Shown: piece after piece, positions 19,627-29,474 of the stretch
Position numbering within the stretch: the stretch's first letter is position 1
Layout: the number at the start of each line of letters is the position of its first letter
From: Aquibacillus saliphilus
Lineage (GTDB): Bacteria; Bacillota; Bacilli; Bacillales; Amphibacillaceae
Direction: 5' to 3'
NCBI RefSeq assembly: GCF_020404745.1
Contig: NZ_JAIZAP010000013.1
Span: 1-64,000 of the forward strand
DNA: 64,000 bases
Translations under genes and position numbers: made by a program
The notes under the pieces: generated by a model
What the model saw: the letters and a program-made list of their open reading frames with translations, nothing else
What the model was told of the DNA's origin: nothing
Databases searched by the model: none

Positions 19627-20811
19627 ATGGATTTAAACTATTTATTTGAAAGGTTCCAATCTGTTTTTTCAACCAAAGAAACACCGCGAACATTTTTTGC
19701 ACCCGGCCGTATTAATTTAATTGGTGAACACACCGACTATAATGGAGGCCATGTCTTTCCCGCATCGATTTCATTCGGTACTTATGCCCTAGCAACAAAA
19801 CGTGATGACAAAAGAATACGGTTTCATTCAATGAATTTTCCAAGTGACGAGATAATTGAAAGTGACCTATCGAATCTAGACTTTAAAAAGAGTGATGACT
19901 GGGCCAATTATCCAAAAGGAATGATTCAATATCTAAAGAATGAAGGTCACTCGATCACCTCGGGGGCGGATATTTTATTTTTCGGAAACATCCCTAATGC
20001 AGCCGGTCTATCGTCATCCGCCTCACTAGAAATGGTTACTGGAGTTATGCTTGAAGGACTTTTCCATTTAGAAATAGACCGAATCCGTATGATTTTAATC
20101 GGGCAACAAGTCGAAAATCATTATATTGGGGTAAACAGCGGTATTATGGATCAATTTGCGATTGGAAAAGGCAAAAAGGATCATGCTATTTTGTTAGACT
20201 GCCAATCATTAAACTATCACTATGCCCCGATAGATTTAGCAAATCATGTTATTATAATTATTAATACAAACAAACGCCGAGAGCTAGCTGGTTCGAAATA
20301 CAACGAAAGACGTAGTGAATGTGAACGGGCGTTACTTGATTTACAATCAGAACTTGATATTTTGAGTTTAGGAGAATTATCAAAAGAGAAGTTTGATAAC
20401 TATAAGCATCTTATTAAAAATGACACAGACAAAAAACGAGCAAAACATGCAGTCTATGAAAACGAACGTACACTAGAAGCATTAGCAAGATTGAAGGAAG
20501 GGAACATAAAGAAATTCGGTGAACTAATGAATAGGTCCCATTTATCCTTACAGCATGACTATCAAGTTACTGGACTGGAGCTAGATACCATTGTAGAGAC
20601 GGCATGGAAACAAGAAGGTGTCTTAGGTGCAAGAATGACTGGTGCCGGATTTGGCGGTTGTGCTATTGCGATCGTAGACAAAGATCAAGTAAATAACTTT
20701 AAGCAAAATGTTAATACTGTCTATCGTGATAAAATAGGATACGATGCTACATTTTATATAGCTTCAATTGGTGATGGAGCTAAAGAATTAACTAACGAAG
20801 GAGTCCTTTAA
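19627..20811 (+). CDS. galK: Galactokinase
   Basis: Phosphorylates galactose to galactose 1-phosphate. The 394-aa GHMP kinase shows the galactokinase signature GRINLIGEHTDYNGGHVFP, the ATP loop PNAAGLSSSASLE, catalytic Asp in GIMDQFA, and the C-terminal MTGAGFGGCAI. Strong AAAGGAGGAG site. First gene of galKETM; stop and galE start are 1 nt apart. Confidence 0.96.
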   Translation: MDLNYLFERFQSVFSTKETPRTFFAPGRINLIGEHTDYNGGHVFPASISFGTYALATKRDDKRIRFHSMNFPSDEIIESDLSNLDFKKSDDWANYPKGMIQYLKNEGHSITSGADILFFGNIPNAAGLSSSASLEMVTGVMLEGLFHLEIDRIRMILIGQQVENHYIGVNSGIMDQFAIGKGKKDHAILLDCQSLNYHYAPIDLANHVIIIINTNKRRELAGSKYNERRSECERALLDLQSELDILSLGELSKEKFDNYKHLIKNDTDKKRAKHAVYENERTLEALARLKEGNIKKFGELMNRSHLSLQHDYQVTGLELDTIVETAWKQEGVLGARMTGAGFGGCAIAIVDKDQVNNFKQNVNTVYRDKIGYDATFYIASIGDGAKELTNEGVL

Positions 20812-20812
20812 A

Positions 20813-21808
20813 ATGAGCGTATTAGTGTTAGGGGGAGCTGGATACATTGGCTCTCACGCTGTGTACCAACTAATAGATAACAAACAAGACGTGGTAGTGA
20901 TTGATAATCTAGAAACAGGGCACCGTGATGCAGTTCATCCAGATGCTACTTTTTATCCCGGTGATATAAGGGATATTACCTTTTTAAGAGATGTATTTGA
21001 AAATGAATCGATTGATTCTGTTCTTCACTTTGCAGCTAATTCGTTAGTTGGTGAGTCAATGGAGGATCCTTTGAAGTATTTTGATAATAATGTTTATGGC
21101 ACACAAGTGTTATTACAAGCCATGAAAGAGTTTGATGTTAAAAGCATCGTATTCTCTTCTACTGCTGCTACTTACGGGGAGCCAGAATCTGTCCCGATTA
21201 CTGAGGATATGCGGACACTTCCAACGAGCACATACGGGGAAACAAAGTTAACGATGGAGAAATTAATGAAGTGGTGTGAAGCGGCCCACGGCATTAACTA
21301 TGTATCACTGCGGTATTTTAATGTTGCAGGTGCACGGGCGACTGGTGAAATTGGTGAGGATCATCAACCTGAATCACACTTAATCCCTATTGTTCTACAA
21401 GTAGCTTTAGGCCAAAGGGAACACATCACTATTTTTGGGGAAGATTACAACACTGAGGATGGTACATGTATCCGTGATTATATTCATGTTGAAGATTTAA
21501 TTGGCGCTCATCTTTTGGCTCTAAGTTATTTGAAAAATGGCGGAAAAAGTGACGTATTTAATCTCGGAAGCAGCCAAGGTTTTTCCGTTAAAGAAATCAT
21601 TGATACTGCACGAGTTGTAACAGGTGATAAGATACAAGCTAGGATAGGTGAAAGACGAAAAGGAGATCCAAGCGTGTTAATTGCTTCTTCAGATAAAGCG
21701 AAGCGCATATTAGGCTGGATCCCAAAGAAAACATCGATTAATAAAATTATTGAAGATGCATGGAACTGGCATCAAGCGAATCCCGCAGGTTACCAGAAGG
21801 GAGTGTAG
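20813..21808 (+). CDS. galE: UDP-glucose 4-epimerase
   Basis: Interconverts UDP-galactose and UDP-glucose with tightly bound NAD. The extended SDR has GGAGYIGSH at the N-terminus, the FSSTAATYG catalytic Ser/Thr region, the YGETKLTME Tyr/Lys pair, and RYFNVAGA. At 331 aa it is full length. A GGAGTCC site lies in the end of galK, so translation is probably coupled. Confidence 0.96.
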   Translation: MSVLVLGGAGYIGSHAVYQLIDNKQDVVVIDNLETGHRDAVHPDATFYPGDIRDITFLRDVFENESIDSVLHFAANSLVGESMEDPLKYFDNNVYGTQVLLQAMKEFDVKSIVFSSTAATYGEPESVPITEDMRTLPTSTYGETKLTMEKLMKWCEAAHGINYVSLRYFNVAGARATGEIGEDHQPESHLIPIVLQVALGQREHITIFGEDYNTEDGTCIRDYIHVEDLIGAHLLALSYLKNGGKSDVFNLGSSQGFSVKEIIDTARVVTGDKIQARIGERRKGDPSVLIASSDKAKRILGWIPKKTSINKIIEDAWNWHQANPAGYQKGV

Positions 21809-21816
21809 TCTAAACT

Positions 21817-23307
21817 ATGTCTATCTTTTTACATGTTACTCAGCTAGTGGAAAAAGGAATTGAAGGTCAACTCATTGAACAAGGAGACCGGGTCTATGTT
21901 AGAAACCAGCTTCTTGGACTATTAAATGTCCACAAATTTGAAACTAGTCCTATTGCGACAACCGATAAATCTATTCCCGATTTGCTTGAGGATATCATCA
22001 GTTATGCAATTGCCGAGGACTTAATTGACGATGTATTAGATGATAAAGAAGTACTTTCTGCCAAACTAATGAATTGCTTTATTTCAAAGCCATCAGAAAT
22101 AAATAATACTTTTTATTCAAACTACCAACAATCACCTGAGCTAGCAACTGATTATTTCTATAACTTAAGTAAAAACAGCAATTATATCCAGATGAAACGC
22201 ATTAGTAAGAATATACATTATAAGACAGAAACTCCTTACGGTTCCCTGGACATCAGCATCAACTTGTCTAAACCAGAAAAGGATCCTGAGCAATTGAAGC
22301 GGGAACGTGCTATGAAACAAAAAATCAGTTACCCCAAATGCCTTTTATGTGTTGAAAATGAAGGATATATTGGACGTACAGGACATCCAGCCCGTTCCAA
22401 TCATCGCATTATTAATGTGCCACTTGAAGGAGAAAACTGGTTTCTACAATACTCGCCTTATGTTTATTACAATGAGCACTGTATTCTTTTAGCAGAAGAA
22501 CATAGAGTGATGAAAATTGACAAAGGAACCTTTGAACGTTTAACTGCTTTCGTCGATAAATTTCCTCATTACTTTATTGGCTCAAATGCAGACCTTCCGA
22601 TTGTTGGTGGTTCCATTTTAAGTCATGATCATTACCAAGGTGGCCGCTATACATTTGCAATGACAGAGGCAACTGACGAATTCACGTTTAAACTGGACGG
22701 TTTCAACGAGGTTGATGCCATGGTAGTTAGGTGGCCATTATCAGTTGTTAGACTAAGGTCTAACAATAGGCAAGAATTGATAGCCGCAGCAACTCATATT
22801 CTCAATAAATGGAAAAATTATAGTGACCCACTAGTTGATATTCAAGCATTTACTGATAAAACAAGTCACAATACCATCACACCTATCGCTAGAATGCGCG
22901 ATGGCTTATTCGAATTAGATCTTGTATTACGAAACAACAGAACGACAGATGAACACCCATTTGGTATTTTTCACCCGCACCAAGATGTCCATCATATCAA
23001 GAAAGAAAATATCGGTTTAATTGAGGTAATGGGGCTTGCAGTCTTACCAGAGCGGCTTAAAAGTGAATTAGAAGAAATTCGTAAGTTTTTATTAAATGAA
23101 GCTAGTCAAGTTACCGATTATCACCAAGAATGGGCAACCCAGATAAAAACTAACTATAAGGTTATCGACACTACAAATGTCGACAGTATTTTGGAGGATG
23201 AACTAGGTAAAAAATTCACTAGAGTATTAGAGGATTCCGGCGTTTTCAAGACGAATCAACAAGGTAGAGCTGCTTTTGAAAAATTCACAGCAGACCTTAA
23301 CAAGTAG
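21817..23307 (+). CDS. galT: Galactose-1-phosphate uridylyltransferase (type 2)
   Basis: Transfers UMP between UDP-glucose and galactose 1-phosphate. The 496-aa length and sequence match the Firmicute type 2 class, unrelated in detail to short enterobacterial GalT: GYIGRTGHPARSNHRI, PYVYYNEHCILL, GGSILSHDHYQGG and HPHQDVHHIKKENIGLIEVMGLA. AGAAGGGAG site 8 nt after galE. Confidence 0.95.
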   Translation: MSIFLHVTQLVEKGIEGQLIEQGDRVYVRNQLLGLLNVHKFETSPIATTDKSIPDLLEDIISYAIAEDLIDDVLDDKEVLSAKLMNCFISKPSEINNTFYSNYQQSPELATDYFYNLSKNSNYIQMKRISKNIHYKTETPYGSLDISINLSKPEKDPEQLKRERAMKQKISYPKCLLCVENEGYIGRTGHPARSNHRIINVPLEGENWFLQYSPYVYYNEHCILLAEEHRVMKIDKGTFERLTAFVDKFPHYFIGSNADLPIVGGSILSHDHYQGGRYTFAMTEATDEFTFKLDGFNEVDAMVVRWPLSVVRLRSNNRQELIAAATHILNKWKNYSDPLVDIQAFTDKTSHNTITPIARMRDGLFELDLVLRNNRTTDEHPFGIFHPHQDVHHIKKENIGLIEVMGLAVLPERLKSELEEIRKFLLNEASQVTDYHQEWATQIKTNYKVIDTTNVDSILEDELGKKFTRVLEDSGVFKTNQQGRAAFEKFTADLNK

Positions 23308-23320
23308 AAGGAGTGTAGTT

Positions 23321-24370
23321 ATGGATATTAAAAGTAAAGAAATTTCAGTTCCTAACCAGGAATGGAAGCTTTTCACTTTAGTTAATAACAACGGAATGGA
23401 AGTAAGTTTCCTAAACTACGGGGGGATCATTACTGAAATTCTCGCACCAGATCGTAATAATAATTTCGAAAACGTTGTCTTAGGTTTCAAAGATTACAAA
23501 GACTATCTAACGAATCCCGTCTTTTTTGGAGCACTAATTGGCAGAGTAGCCGGTAGAATACAAGATTCACAGTTTGAATTAGACGGTGAGACATTTAATC
23601 TAACTCCAAACGATGGGGAAAATCATCTACACGGTGGCCCGAATGGACTTCATTCTGTTGTTTGGGAATCTGAAACTTTTCAAACAGAAAATGAAGTAGG
23701 AGTACACCTTTCCCATACAAGCAAAGATGGAGAGGGTAATTATCCAGGAGAATTAACGATGAAAGTCACTTATACATTAGGTAATGATAACAACTTCTCA
23801 ATCACCTATGAAGGAACTTCAGATAAGAAAACAGTATTAACAACTACGAATCACTCTTATTTCAACCTAAGTGGTGATTTGAAAGATGATGTTTTGCAAC
23901 ATGAGGTGACATTAGATAGTAGTCATTTCGTCGAGTTAGATGAACAATTAATAGCGACAGGAAACAAGGCTTCAGTAGAAAACACAGTTTTTGACTTCAG
24001 AAATGGTCGTCAAATCAAAGATGGGACCACATCCACACATAAACAAAACTTAGTTGCAAATAACGGTTATGATCACTACTTCCTTTTTGACAACACAAAA
24101 GAAGAAAAAGCTATTGTTAAGGAGCATACTAGCGGTCGTGAACTAGTTGTAACTACAGATCAACCAGGAGTTGTATTCTATACTTCAACTACTATGGATG
24201 ATCAGCTGAATTTGAAAGAACGCAACTCGAAAAAATACTTAGGCCTTTGCTTAGAAACACAATCACCTACAGCTTCTTTAAACCATCAAGGTTTTCCAAC
24301 TATTGTGTTAGATAAGGATGAGAAATATTATTCTAAAACGAGCTTTCAATTCAACACGTTTGCTGAATAG
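23321..24370 (+). CDS. galM: Aldose 1-epimerase
   Basis: Mutarotase that supplies alpha-galactose to GalK. The 349-aa galactose-mutarotase fold shows LNYGGIITEI, the GRVAGRI strand, the substrate His in NHLHGG, TNHSYFNLSG with the catalytic His, YDHYFLF, and the Glu in LCLETQSPTASLNHQGFP. The ATG at 23321 with AAGGAG is chosen over an earlier frame start inside galT. Last gene of the gal operon. Confidence 0.93.
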   Translation: MDIKSKEISVPNQEWKLFTLVNNNGMEVSFLNYGGIITEILAPDRNNNFENVVLGFKDYKDYLTNPVFFGALIGRVAGRIQDSQFELDGETFNLTPNDGENHLHGGPNGLHSVVWESETFQTENEVGVHLSHTSKDGEGNYPGELTMKVTYTLGNDNNFSITYEGTSDKKTVLTTTNHSYFNLSGDLKDDVLQHEVTLDSSHFVELDEQLIATGNKASVENTVFDFRNGRQIKDGTTSTHKQNLVANNGYDHYFLFDNTKEEKAIVKEHTSGRELVVTTDQPGVVFYTSTTMDDQLNLKERNSKKYLGLCLETQSPTASLNHQGFPTIVLDKDEKYYSKTSFQFNTFAE

Positions 24371-24423
24371 AAGAAATTTTTAGTAGAAAATGGATAGGTG
24401 TAGATAATTAATTACTATGTTAA

Positions 24424-24490
24424 CCACGTCCAGCTCCGGCGCCTACCCGGAAATAAGCGGCTTGCTTATTTCGAAGGTGCTGGAGCTTTT
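24424..24490. repeat. Long hairpin repeat after galM
   Basis: Nested inverted repeat: outer arms CCAGCTCCGGCGCC and GGTGCTGGAGC, inner arms AAATAAGC and GCTTATTT, then TTTTGG. The outer arm is the dispersed motif seen at 10757-10779. By position it may end galM, but its U-tract is short, so it is listed as a repeat. Confidence 0.65.
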
Positions 24491-24494
24491 GGTC

Positions 24495-25703
24495 TTATGA
24501 TTTATCGGCCTTAAACAACTCAACTAAAAGTAGAGCCACCGCACCTAAAGCTGTTGCATGTGTCCCTAACGTGGATAATATTACCTCTGTTTTTTTTGCT
24601 TCACTAGTCAACGCACGCTGTTCAATTGTTCGTTTTATCGGATTCAAAATAAACGATCCTGCTTTTGAAACTCCTCCGCCAATGACAATCTTACTTGGAT
24701 TGAAAATATGAATTAGATTCGTTAAGCCTATCCCGATTACATTGCCTGTTTCTTCAAAAATATCTATAGACAACTGGTCCCCATCGCATGCAGCCTGATA
24801 AACCGTTTCTCCAGTTAGCTCTGATCCACTCTTAGTTAACTTCTCAATTAGTAAACTTTTGTTATCTAAAGCAATCGCAGACTTTGTTTTCTCAACAATT
24901 GCTGGACCTGAAGCAACTGTTTGTAAACAACCTCGATTGCCGCACTCACATATTTCACCTTTCATATCTATTGTCATATGTCCAACTTCTCCAGCTATGT
25001 CATGCTCACCGTGATATAGCTTACCCTCGATAATCATACCCGCTCCGATGCCTCTACCAATATTAACAACTAACATACTGTTTATGTTTTCATTTTGACC
25101 AAACCACGCTTCCGCTAAGGCGTATGCTCTGGCATCATTTTCAACCTTAACAATAAAGTCGAATGTTTTTTCCAGTTCTTTCTTGATAGGGATATTTTTT
25201 AAATTTAAATTAGTAGCAAACAATGAAGTTCCTGAATCGACCTCTACTACACCATGCATTGCCACACCAATCCCGATAATCTTATCATGTAGAATAGTGA
25301 ATTTTGATAAGATATCGCTAATACTATCCTTCAATAATTGCAAGAACTGTTCATTTGTTTTGGCTGATTCTATTAATTTAGTTGACTGATCTAAGATATT
25401 ACCTGATAAATCTGTAATAATCACTTCGATATCGTTTGGACCTGCATCAACACCAATAATAAATAATTCGCTATTATTAATAATCAGCATCTTTGGTTTT
25501 CTTCCGCCCTTGGAAACTCCTAAATTACTTTCCTTAACAATTCCCTGGTCTATTAACTCTTTAACAATTGTTCCGACTGTCGGAGGAGTTAGTTTCGTTT
25601 CCTTAGCAATCTGTGCCCTTGAAATTGATCCGCTTGTTCTAATTTTATTGAGAATAATAGACTTATTTAACGACTTCATCCACTGGAAGCTGCCTCTTTG
25701 CAT
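24495..25703 (-). CDS. ROK-family transcriptional regulator
   Basis: A 402-aa XylR/NagC-type regulator: N-terminal winged helix (about 10-70, SRAQIAKETKLTPPTVGTIVKELID) and a ROK sugar-kinase-like domain with GVDAGPNDIEVIITDLSG, NIGRGIGAGMI, GEVGHMTID and the zinc motif GEICECGNRGCLQ. The ATG at 25703 has GGAGG upstream; the longer reading to 25754 lacks one. It lies tail-to-tail with galM, so a galactose or related regulon is plausible but unproven. An inverted repeat 90-120 bp upstream may be its operator. Confidence 0.87.
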   Translation of the reverse strand: MQRGSFQWMKSLNKSIILNKIRTSGSISRAQIAKETKLTPPTVGTIVKELIDQGIVKESNLGVSKGGRKPKMLIINNSELFIIGVDAGPNDIEVIITDLSGNILDQSTKLIESAKTNEQFLQLLKDSISDILSKFTILHDKIIGIGVAMHGVVEVDSGTSLFATNLNLKNIPIKKELEKTFDFIVKVENDARAYALAEAWFGQNENINSMLVVNIGRGIGAGMIIEGKLYHGEHDIAGEVGHMTIDMKGEICECGNRGCLQTVASGPAIVEKTKSAIALDNKSLLIEKLTKSGSELTGETVYQAACDGDQLSIDIFEETGNVIGIGLTNLIHIFNPSKIVIGGGVSKAGSFILNPIKRTIEQRALTSEAKKTEVILSTLGTHATALGAVALLLVELFKADKS

Positions 25704-25789
25704 GAACGAATCCTCCACCGCAAACTTTTCCTTAATTATAACACATTGATTCAATTACATAATTTCCTTATGTAGCCGTTGTCACACAC

Positions 25790-25822
25790 ATATAGTTTGG
25801 TGATAGTCTATACCAACTATAT
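25790..25822. promoter_or_regulatory. Candidate operator upstream of the ROK regulator
   Basis: ATATAGTT and AACTATAT are perfect 8-bp arms 17 nt apart, with further partial symmetry (TTTGG / CCAAC). XylR-type ROK operators have similar AGTTTG-like arms. Autoregulation is inferred from position only. Confidence 0.45.
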
Positions 25823-25940
25823 CTGGGTGACAATTACAAAGATCAGTATTATGAAACTAAGTAACTCCATCAACGTCAAAACAGTTTTAAAAAAGGAGGT
25901 AATCAACTGTGGTAGCTTGATCCCCCCTTTCCTTAAATAC

Positions 25941-26924
25941 TTAATACGGTCCGCGAATATGTGAATGGACTTCAGTCTGATAAAAGTCTGCTAACTTTTC
26001 CATTTCTTCTTTAGAATAGTCCTTCGCATTTACTGCTTCTAAATTATCTTCTACCTGCTTAACTGTTTTAAAACCAGGGATGACAGAGGAAATAGCATCG
26101 TGTTCTAATATCCACTTTAGCGCCGCTCTAGTCATATTGCCTCTTCCTTCAGCTATCCAGTTCAATTGGTTACTCAGTTCTACACCTTTTGAAAACTCAA
26201 TTCCTCCAAAGGTTTCACCAACATTAAATGCTTCACCATTACGGTTAAATTGACGGTGATCATCTGATTCAAATTGATGATTCGTTGAAAATTTACCAGT
26301 TAATAAGCCGCTCGCTAACGGTACACGCGCAAGGATTCCTACTCCTTTTTCCTTCGCTTTAGGGAATAGTTCTTCAATAGATTTTTGACGAAATATATTA
26401 AATATTACCTGAAGTGTACTAACATTAGGTTGCTCTAAACAATATAGGCCTTCTTCAACTGTTTCAACACTTACACCATAGTTACGGATTTTCCCTTGCT
26501 CTTTTAACTTATCTAATACCTTAAATACACTACCCTCTTTTAAAATCTCTAATGGAGGACAATGAATTTGAAATAAATCTATTGAATCTCGATTCAATCG
26601 TTTCAAGCTTGCATCACAATAATCAGTTATCGATTTCTCTGAATACGTGTTTAAATCATGGATATCGCCAGCACGGCAGAATTTTGTTGCAATGTAAATT
26701 TCATCTTCTTTTCCTTTAGTAGCTTTTGCTAGCAATTCCTCACTATGTCCATCACCATATACGTCAGCAGTATCAAAGAAATTGACACCCGCCTCCATTG
26801 CTCTATTTAAACCTTTTAACGCTTCTTCATCATTTGTTTTTCCCCATGCGCCACCAATAGCCCATGTACCAAAACTGAGTTCACTAATTTCCATACCTGT
26901 CTTTCCTAATGATCGATATCTCAT
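25941..26924 (-). CDS. Aldo/keto reductase
   Basis: A 327-aa NADPH-dependent AKR TIM barrel of the YhdN/IolS type: GTWAIGGAWG, the catalytic Asp/Tyr in FFDTADVYGDGHSEELL, the Lys in YIATKFC, the His in FQIHCPP, and a C-terminal SSVIPGFKTVKQVEDN cofactor-binding stretch. The start has only a weak AAAGGTT site. It lies 36 bp after the epimerase gene in the same direction, so both may act on one sugar or keto substrate. Confidence 0.85.
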   Translation of the reverse strand: MRYRSLGKTGMEISELSFGTWAIGGAWGKTNDEEALKGLNRAMEAGVNFFDTADVYGDGHSEELLAKATKGKEDEIYIATKFCRAGDIHDLNTYSEKSITDYCDASLKRLNRDSIDLFQIHCPPLEILKEGSVFKVLDKLKEQGKIRNYGVSVETVEEGLYCLEQPNVSTLQVIFNIFRQKSIEELFPKAKEKGVGILARVPLASGLLTGKFSTNHQFESDDHRQFNRNGEAFNVGETFGGIEFSKGVELSNQLNWIAEGRGNMTRAALKWILEHDAISSVIPGFKTVKQVEDNLEAVNAKDYSKEEMEKLADFYQTEVHSHIRGPY

Positions 26925-26960
26925 ATATACACAACCTTTAGTAATTTTATTTATCTAAAT

Positions 26961-27809
26961 TTATAGCTTTACATAATCTCTCCAGTTATGTACTGGCTGC
27001 CAGCCTAAAACTTCTTTGGCCTTTTTGTTGCTAAATAATGTTTCATAGCCTGATAGTGTTTCACGGAAATCTGTTACGTCTGGATAAACCTGGGCCATTA
27101 AATCACGACTTTTAATATCCATACTAGAATTATCTGCCCCTACGTTTAAGGCAACAACTCCTAAATTATCTTTTTCAACAGATAATCGATAGGCTGATGC
27201 AGCGTCTCTAGCATCGATATAACTCCACATAATTGTTTTTCTTTCTTCTGGCTCATGAATAAAGCCTGGGAAGTTTTTATACATATGAGGCGCAATCACA
27301 TTTCCAACTCGCAGGGAAACTACTTGCATACCCGTTCGATTGTTAATCATTTCAGCAGTTTGTTCATTTACTATCTTAGACAATCCATAGCTATCCTCAG
27401 GAAATCTTGGATGATCTTCATCAACTGGAACATATTGCGGTTTTAAATCCCTTTTCGAAAATACGATTCCATATGATGACTCACTTGAAGTAATAACCGC
27501 TTTCTTTATGCCAAGCGTTCCAGCCGCTTCTAAAATGTTATATGTTGACATCGCATTATTTCTAAATGTTACATCAGCCGGGAACATGTACGCTCTTGGT
27601 ATTGCTGCTAAGTGAACAACTGCATCTGCTCCAGTTAAAACATCATATACTTCACCTAAATTGTTTAAATCTGCAATAATAGTTTCACACAACGGGTTTT
27701 CAGGTATTTTTTGATCGACATTAAGTACATCATATCCATGCTGTAAAAACTCTTCAATAACTGATGGTCCTAACAAACCACTTCCACCAGTAATAACAAC
27801 TTTTTTCAT
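26961..27809 (-). CDS. NAD-dependent epimerase/dehydratase
   Basis: A 282-aa extended SDR. The cofactor loop TGGSGLLGPSV is at the N-terminus, then VVHLAAIPRAY, the catalytic Ser region ITSSESSYG, and the YGLSKI Tyr/Lys pair at about 140; the C-terminal GWQPVHNWRDYV fits sugar epimerases. Substrate not identifiable. GGGAGAGGTG ribosome site. First gene of a probable pair with the aldo/keto reductase. Confidence 0.82.
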   Translation of the reverse strand: MKKVVITGGSGLLGPSVIEEFLQHGYDVLNVDQKIPENPLCETIIADLNNLGEVYDVLTGADAVVHLAAIPRAYMFPADVTFRNNAMSTYNILEAAGTLGIKKAVITSSESSYGIVFSKRDLKPQYVPVDEDHPRFPEDSYGLSKIVNEQTAEMINNRTGMQVVSLRVGNVIAPHMYKNFPGFIHEPEERKTIMWSYIDARDAASAYRLSVEKDNLGVVALNVGADNSSMDIKSRDLMAQVYPDVTDFRETLSGYETLFSNKKAKEVLGWQPVHNWRDYVKL

Positions 27810-27956
27810 TTAAAACACCTCTCCCAAGTTTGTTTGCGCTTTCACATTCTATTATACTACCTTCATATAAAGTTTTAAAATAAATTGATTAGAAAATACA
27901 ATTTATTTTTCCAAAGCCTTCTATTCAACTAATATCATTATTAAAAAAACAAAAAG

Positions 27957-27981
27957 CCAATTGACTGAAAATCAATTGGCT
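27957..27981 (-). terminator. Terminator of the CatE-like gene
   Basis: GCCAATTGA...TCAATTGGC hairpin followed by a T-run on the minus strand, just after the dioxygenase stop. Confidence 0.85.
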
Positions 27982-28011
27982 CTTTGCTCACCTACAAACT
28001 ATTGCTTGATC

Positions 28012-28866
28012 TTAAACTGTTAATTTAATACGGTTATGCGAAGGGTCTTCGGTAATCAACACTCCGTTATCCTCCTCGACATCATAACCTAAGCGTTGTA
28101 GCTGAACAACTTTTTCTTGTCTTACTTCATCACTCGGAAAAACGAGTGAAAATGATATCAATCCAACACTATTTTCTGCTGGGGCAGGAGCACCAACTCC
28201 GTTCCATGTATTTAAACCAATATGATGATGGTAGTGGCCAGTAGAAATGAACAATGCCTGCGTACCAAATTGGCAGACGACATCAAAACCAAGTCCATCG
28301 CTATAAAATTCTCTCGTTTTTTGAAGCTCTGCTACATGTAAATGAATATGGCCCATAACTGTTTCAGCTGGGAGTCCTTCCCAAGTTTCGCCCTGTAGTT
28401 CTGCAAGAATACCTTCAGCATCTAACGGATCAACAGCCATTACCACTTGGTTATCTTCCCAGGTCCAACTTGTAGCTTTGCGGTCTGTGTATATTTCAAT
28501 TCCATTTCCATCAGGATCATTTAAATACAAAGCTTCACTTACTAGATGGTCTGAAGCTCCTAATTGCACATTAAGCTCAACAAAGTGCTTTAATATTTTA
28601 GCCAAATCCAAACGACTAGGTACCAAAATGGCATAATGATATAACCCTGTTGTTCTACCCTGTTTAGGCATCGCATTTTCAGGCTGTTCAATACTTAATA
28701 AAGCTCTTTTACCATCAGCTGTTAACACTGCTTTACTTGATGTTTGTTCTAACAAGTCTAAACCAATCACTTCTTTATAAAATTTAATAGAGCGGTCCAG
28801 GTCTTGAACTACTAATTCGACATGTCCCACATAGGTATTTGGCTCACGAAAAAAATTCTTCTCCAT
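28012..28866 (-). CDS. CatE-like extradiol dioxygenase/glyoxalase
   Basis: A 284-aa protein of two vicinal-oxygen-chelate halves. Metal ligands are suggested by YVGHVELVVQDL and LYHYAIL in the first half and MGHIHLHVAEL, HHHIGLNTW and the C-terminal LITEDPSHNRIKLTV in the second. Length and the NDPDGNGIEIYTDR motif match Bacillus CatE (catechol 2,3-dioxygenase). Role inferred: detoxification of catechols or quinones. Both TTG and ATG are usable; the ATG at 28866, after GGGAG, is chosen. Confidence 0.8.
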   Translation of the reverse strand: MEKNFFREPNTYVGHVELVVQDLDRSIKFYKEVIGLDLLEQTSSKAVLTADGKRALLSIEQPENAMPKQGRTTGLYHYAILVPSRLDLAKILKHFVELNVQLGASDHLVSEALYLNDPDGNGIEIYTDRKATSWTWEDNQVVMAVDPLDAEGILAELQGETWEGLPAETVMGHIHLHVAELQKTREFYSDGLGFDVVCQFGTQALFISTGHYHHHIGLNTWNGVGAPAPAENSVGLISFSLVFPSDEVRQEKVVQLQRLGYDVEEDNGVLITEDPSHNRIKLTV

Positions 28867-28953
28867 CAATATTCAGCTCCCTTTTTATCCTTAGTATCTA
28901 TTTTAAAAAAATAATTAATCAAAGTGCTTTTTCTAAATATCGTTACTTCGTGT

Positions 28954-29321
28954 TTGATAGAAAATGCGACGTAACTTTTGCTTTCTTCCATTCTTTATAA
29001 GATGAGTGCTAAATCAGCGCTGCGGAAATACACTTCGCTTAGAATAGCTTTCTGTTCAAGTGGGAAGAACTCCACGAATCATTGATTTTACGGCATTTAG
29101 GTACTCATTAATCAGAACACAACTACTCAGCGTAGGCAGAATACGAAGACTCCAGTGGGAACAGCGCGAGCCGAAGACCCCGGAAGAATTGTTCTTTGAT
29201 TCTGAGGAGGCTGAGGCCGTGCCCACGGAAAGCGAAGTATTCTGCTGAAGCGATTGTATAGCACTCGATTCAATTAGAGTGGATGAAAGCAAATCCTAAC
29301 CCAAGTTACGTCGATTCTATA
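28954..29321. repeat. Composite inverted-repeat element, copy B
   Basis: Ends TTGATAGAAAATGCGACGTAACT and AGTTACGTCGATTCTATA. Its left ~75 bp (TTTGCTTTCTTCCA..., CAGCGCTGCGGAAATACACTTCGC) are the inverse of the right end of copy C, and its centre is the inverse of the centre of C. Copy B is therefore the same element in opposite orientation with one unit largely deleted. Short frames inside lack ribosome sites. Confidence 0.8.
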
Positions 29322-29389
29322 GTTTTTGTGTCAAACCAACGATCTATTAAAAACAGTCTTAATCAATGTGAATCATGTTACTATAAAAT

Positions 29390-29422
29390 AATAAGTTAGT
29401 TACTTTATGTAACTAACTTATT
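29390..29422 (-). terminator. Hairpin after the adenine deaminase gene
   Basis: AATAAGTTAGTTAC and its perfect complement with a 5-nt loop, followed by ATTTTA on the minus strand. Strong stem, weak U-tract. Confidence 0.6.
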
Positions 29423-29474
29423 ACAAATATCTTCAGATGTCAAGAATGAGAATTTAGCAGAGACTAAACGTGCA

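Noticed and set aside
25779-25964. 61-codon plus-strand frame upstream of the ROK gene
   Set aside because: No ribosome site, no recognisable features, and it overlaps the candidate operator and the end of the aldo/keto reductase gene.
29056-29292. Short frames inside repeat copy B
   Set aside because: No ribosome sites; the sequence is shared with non-coding parts of the other copies.
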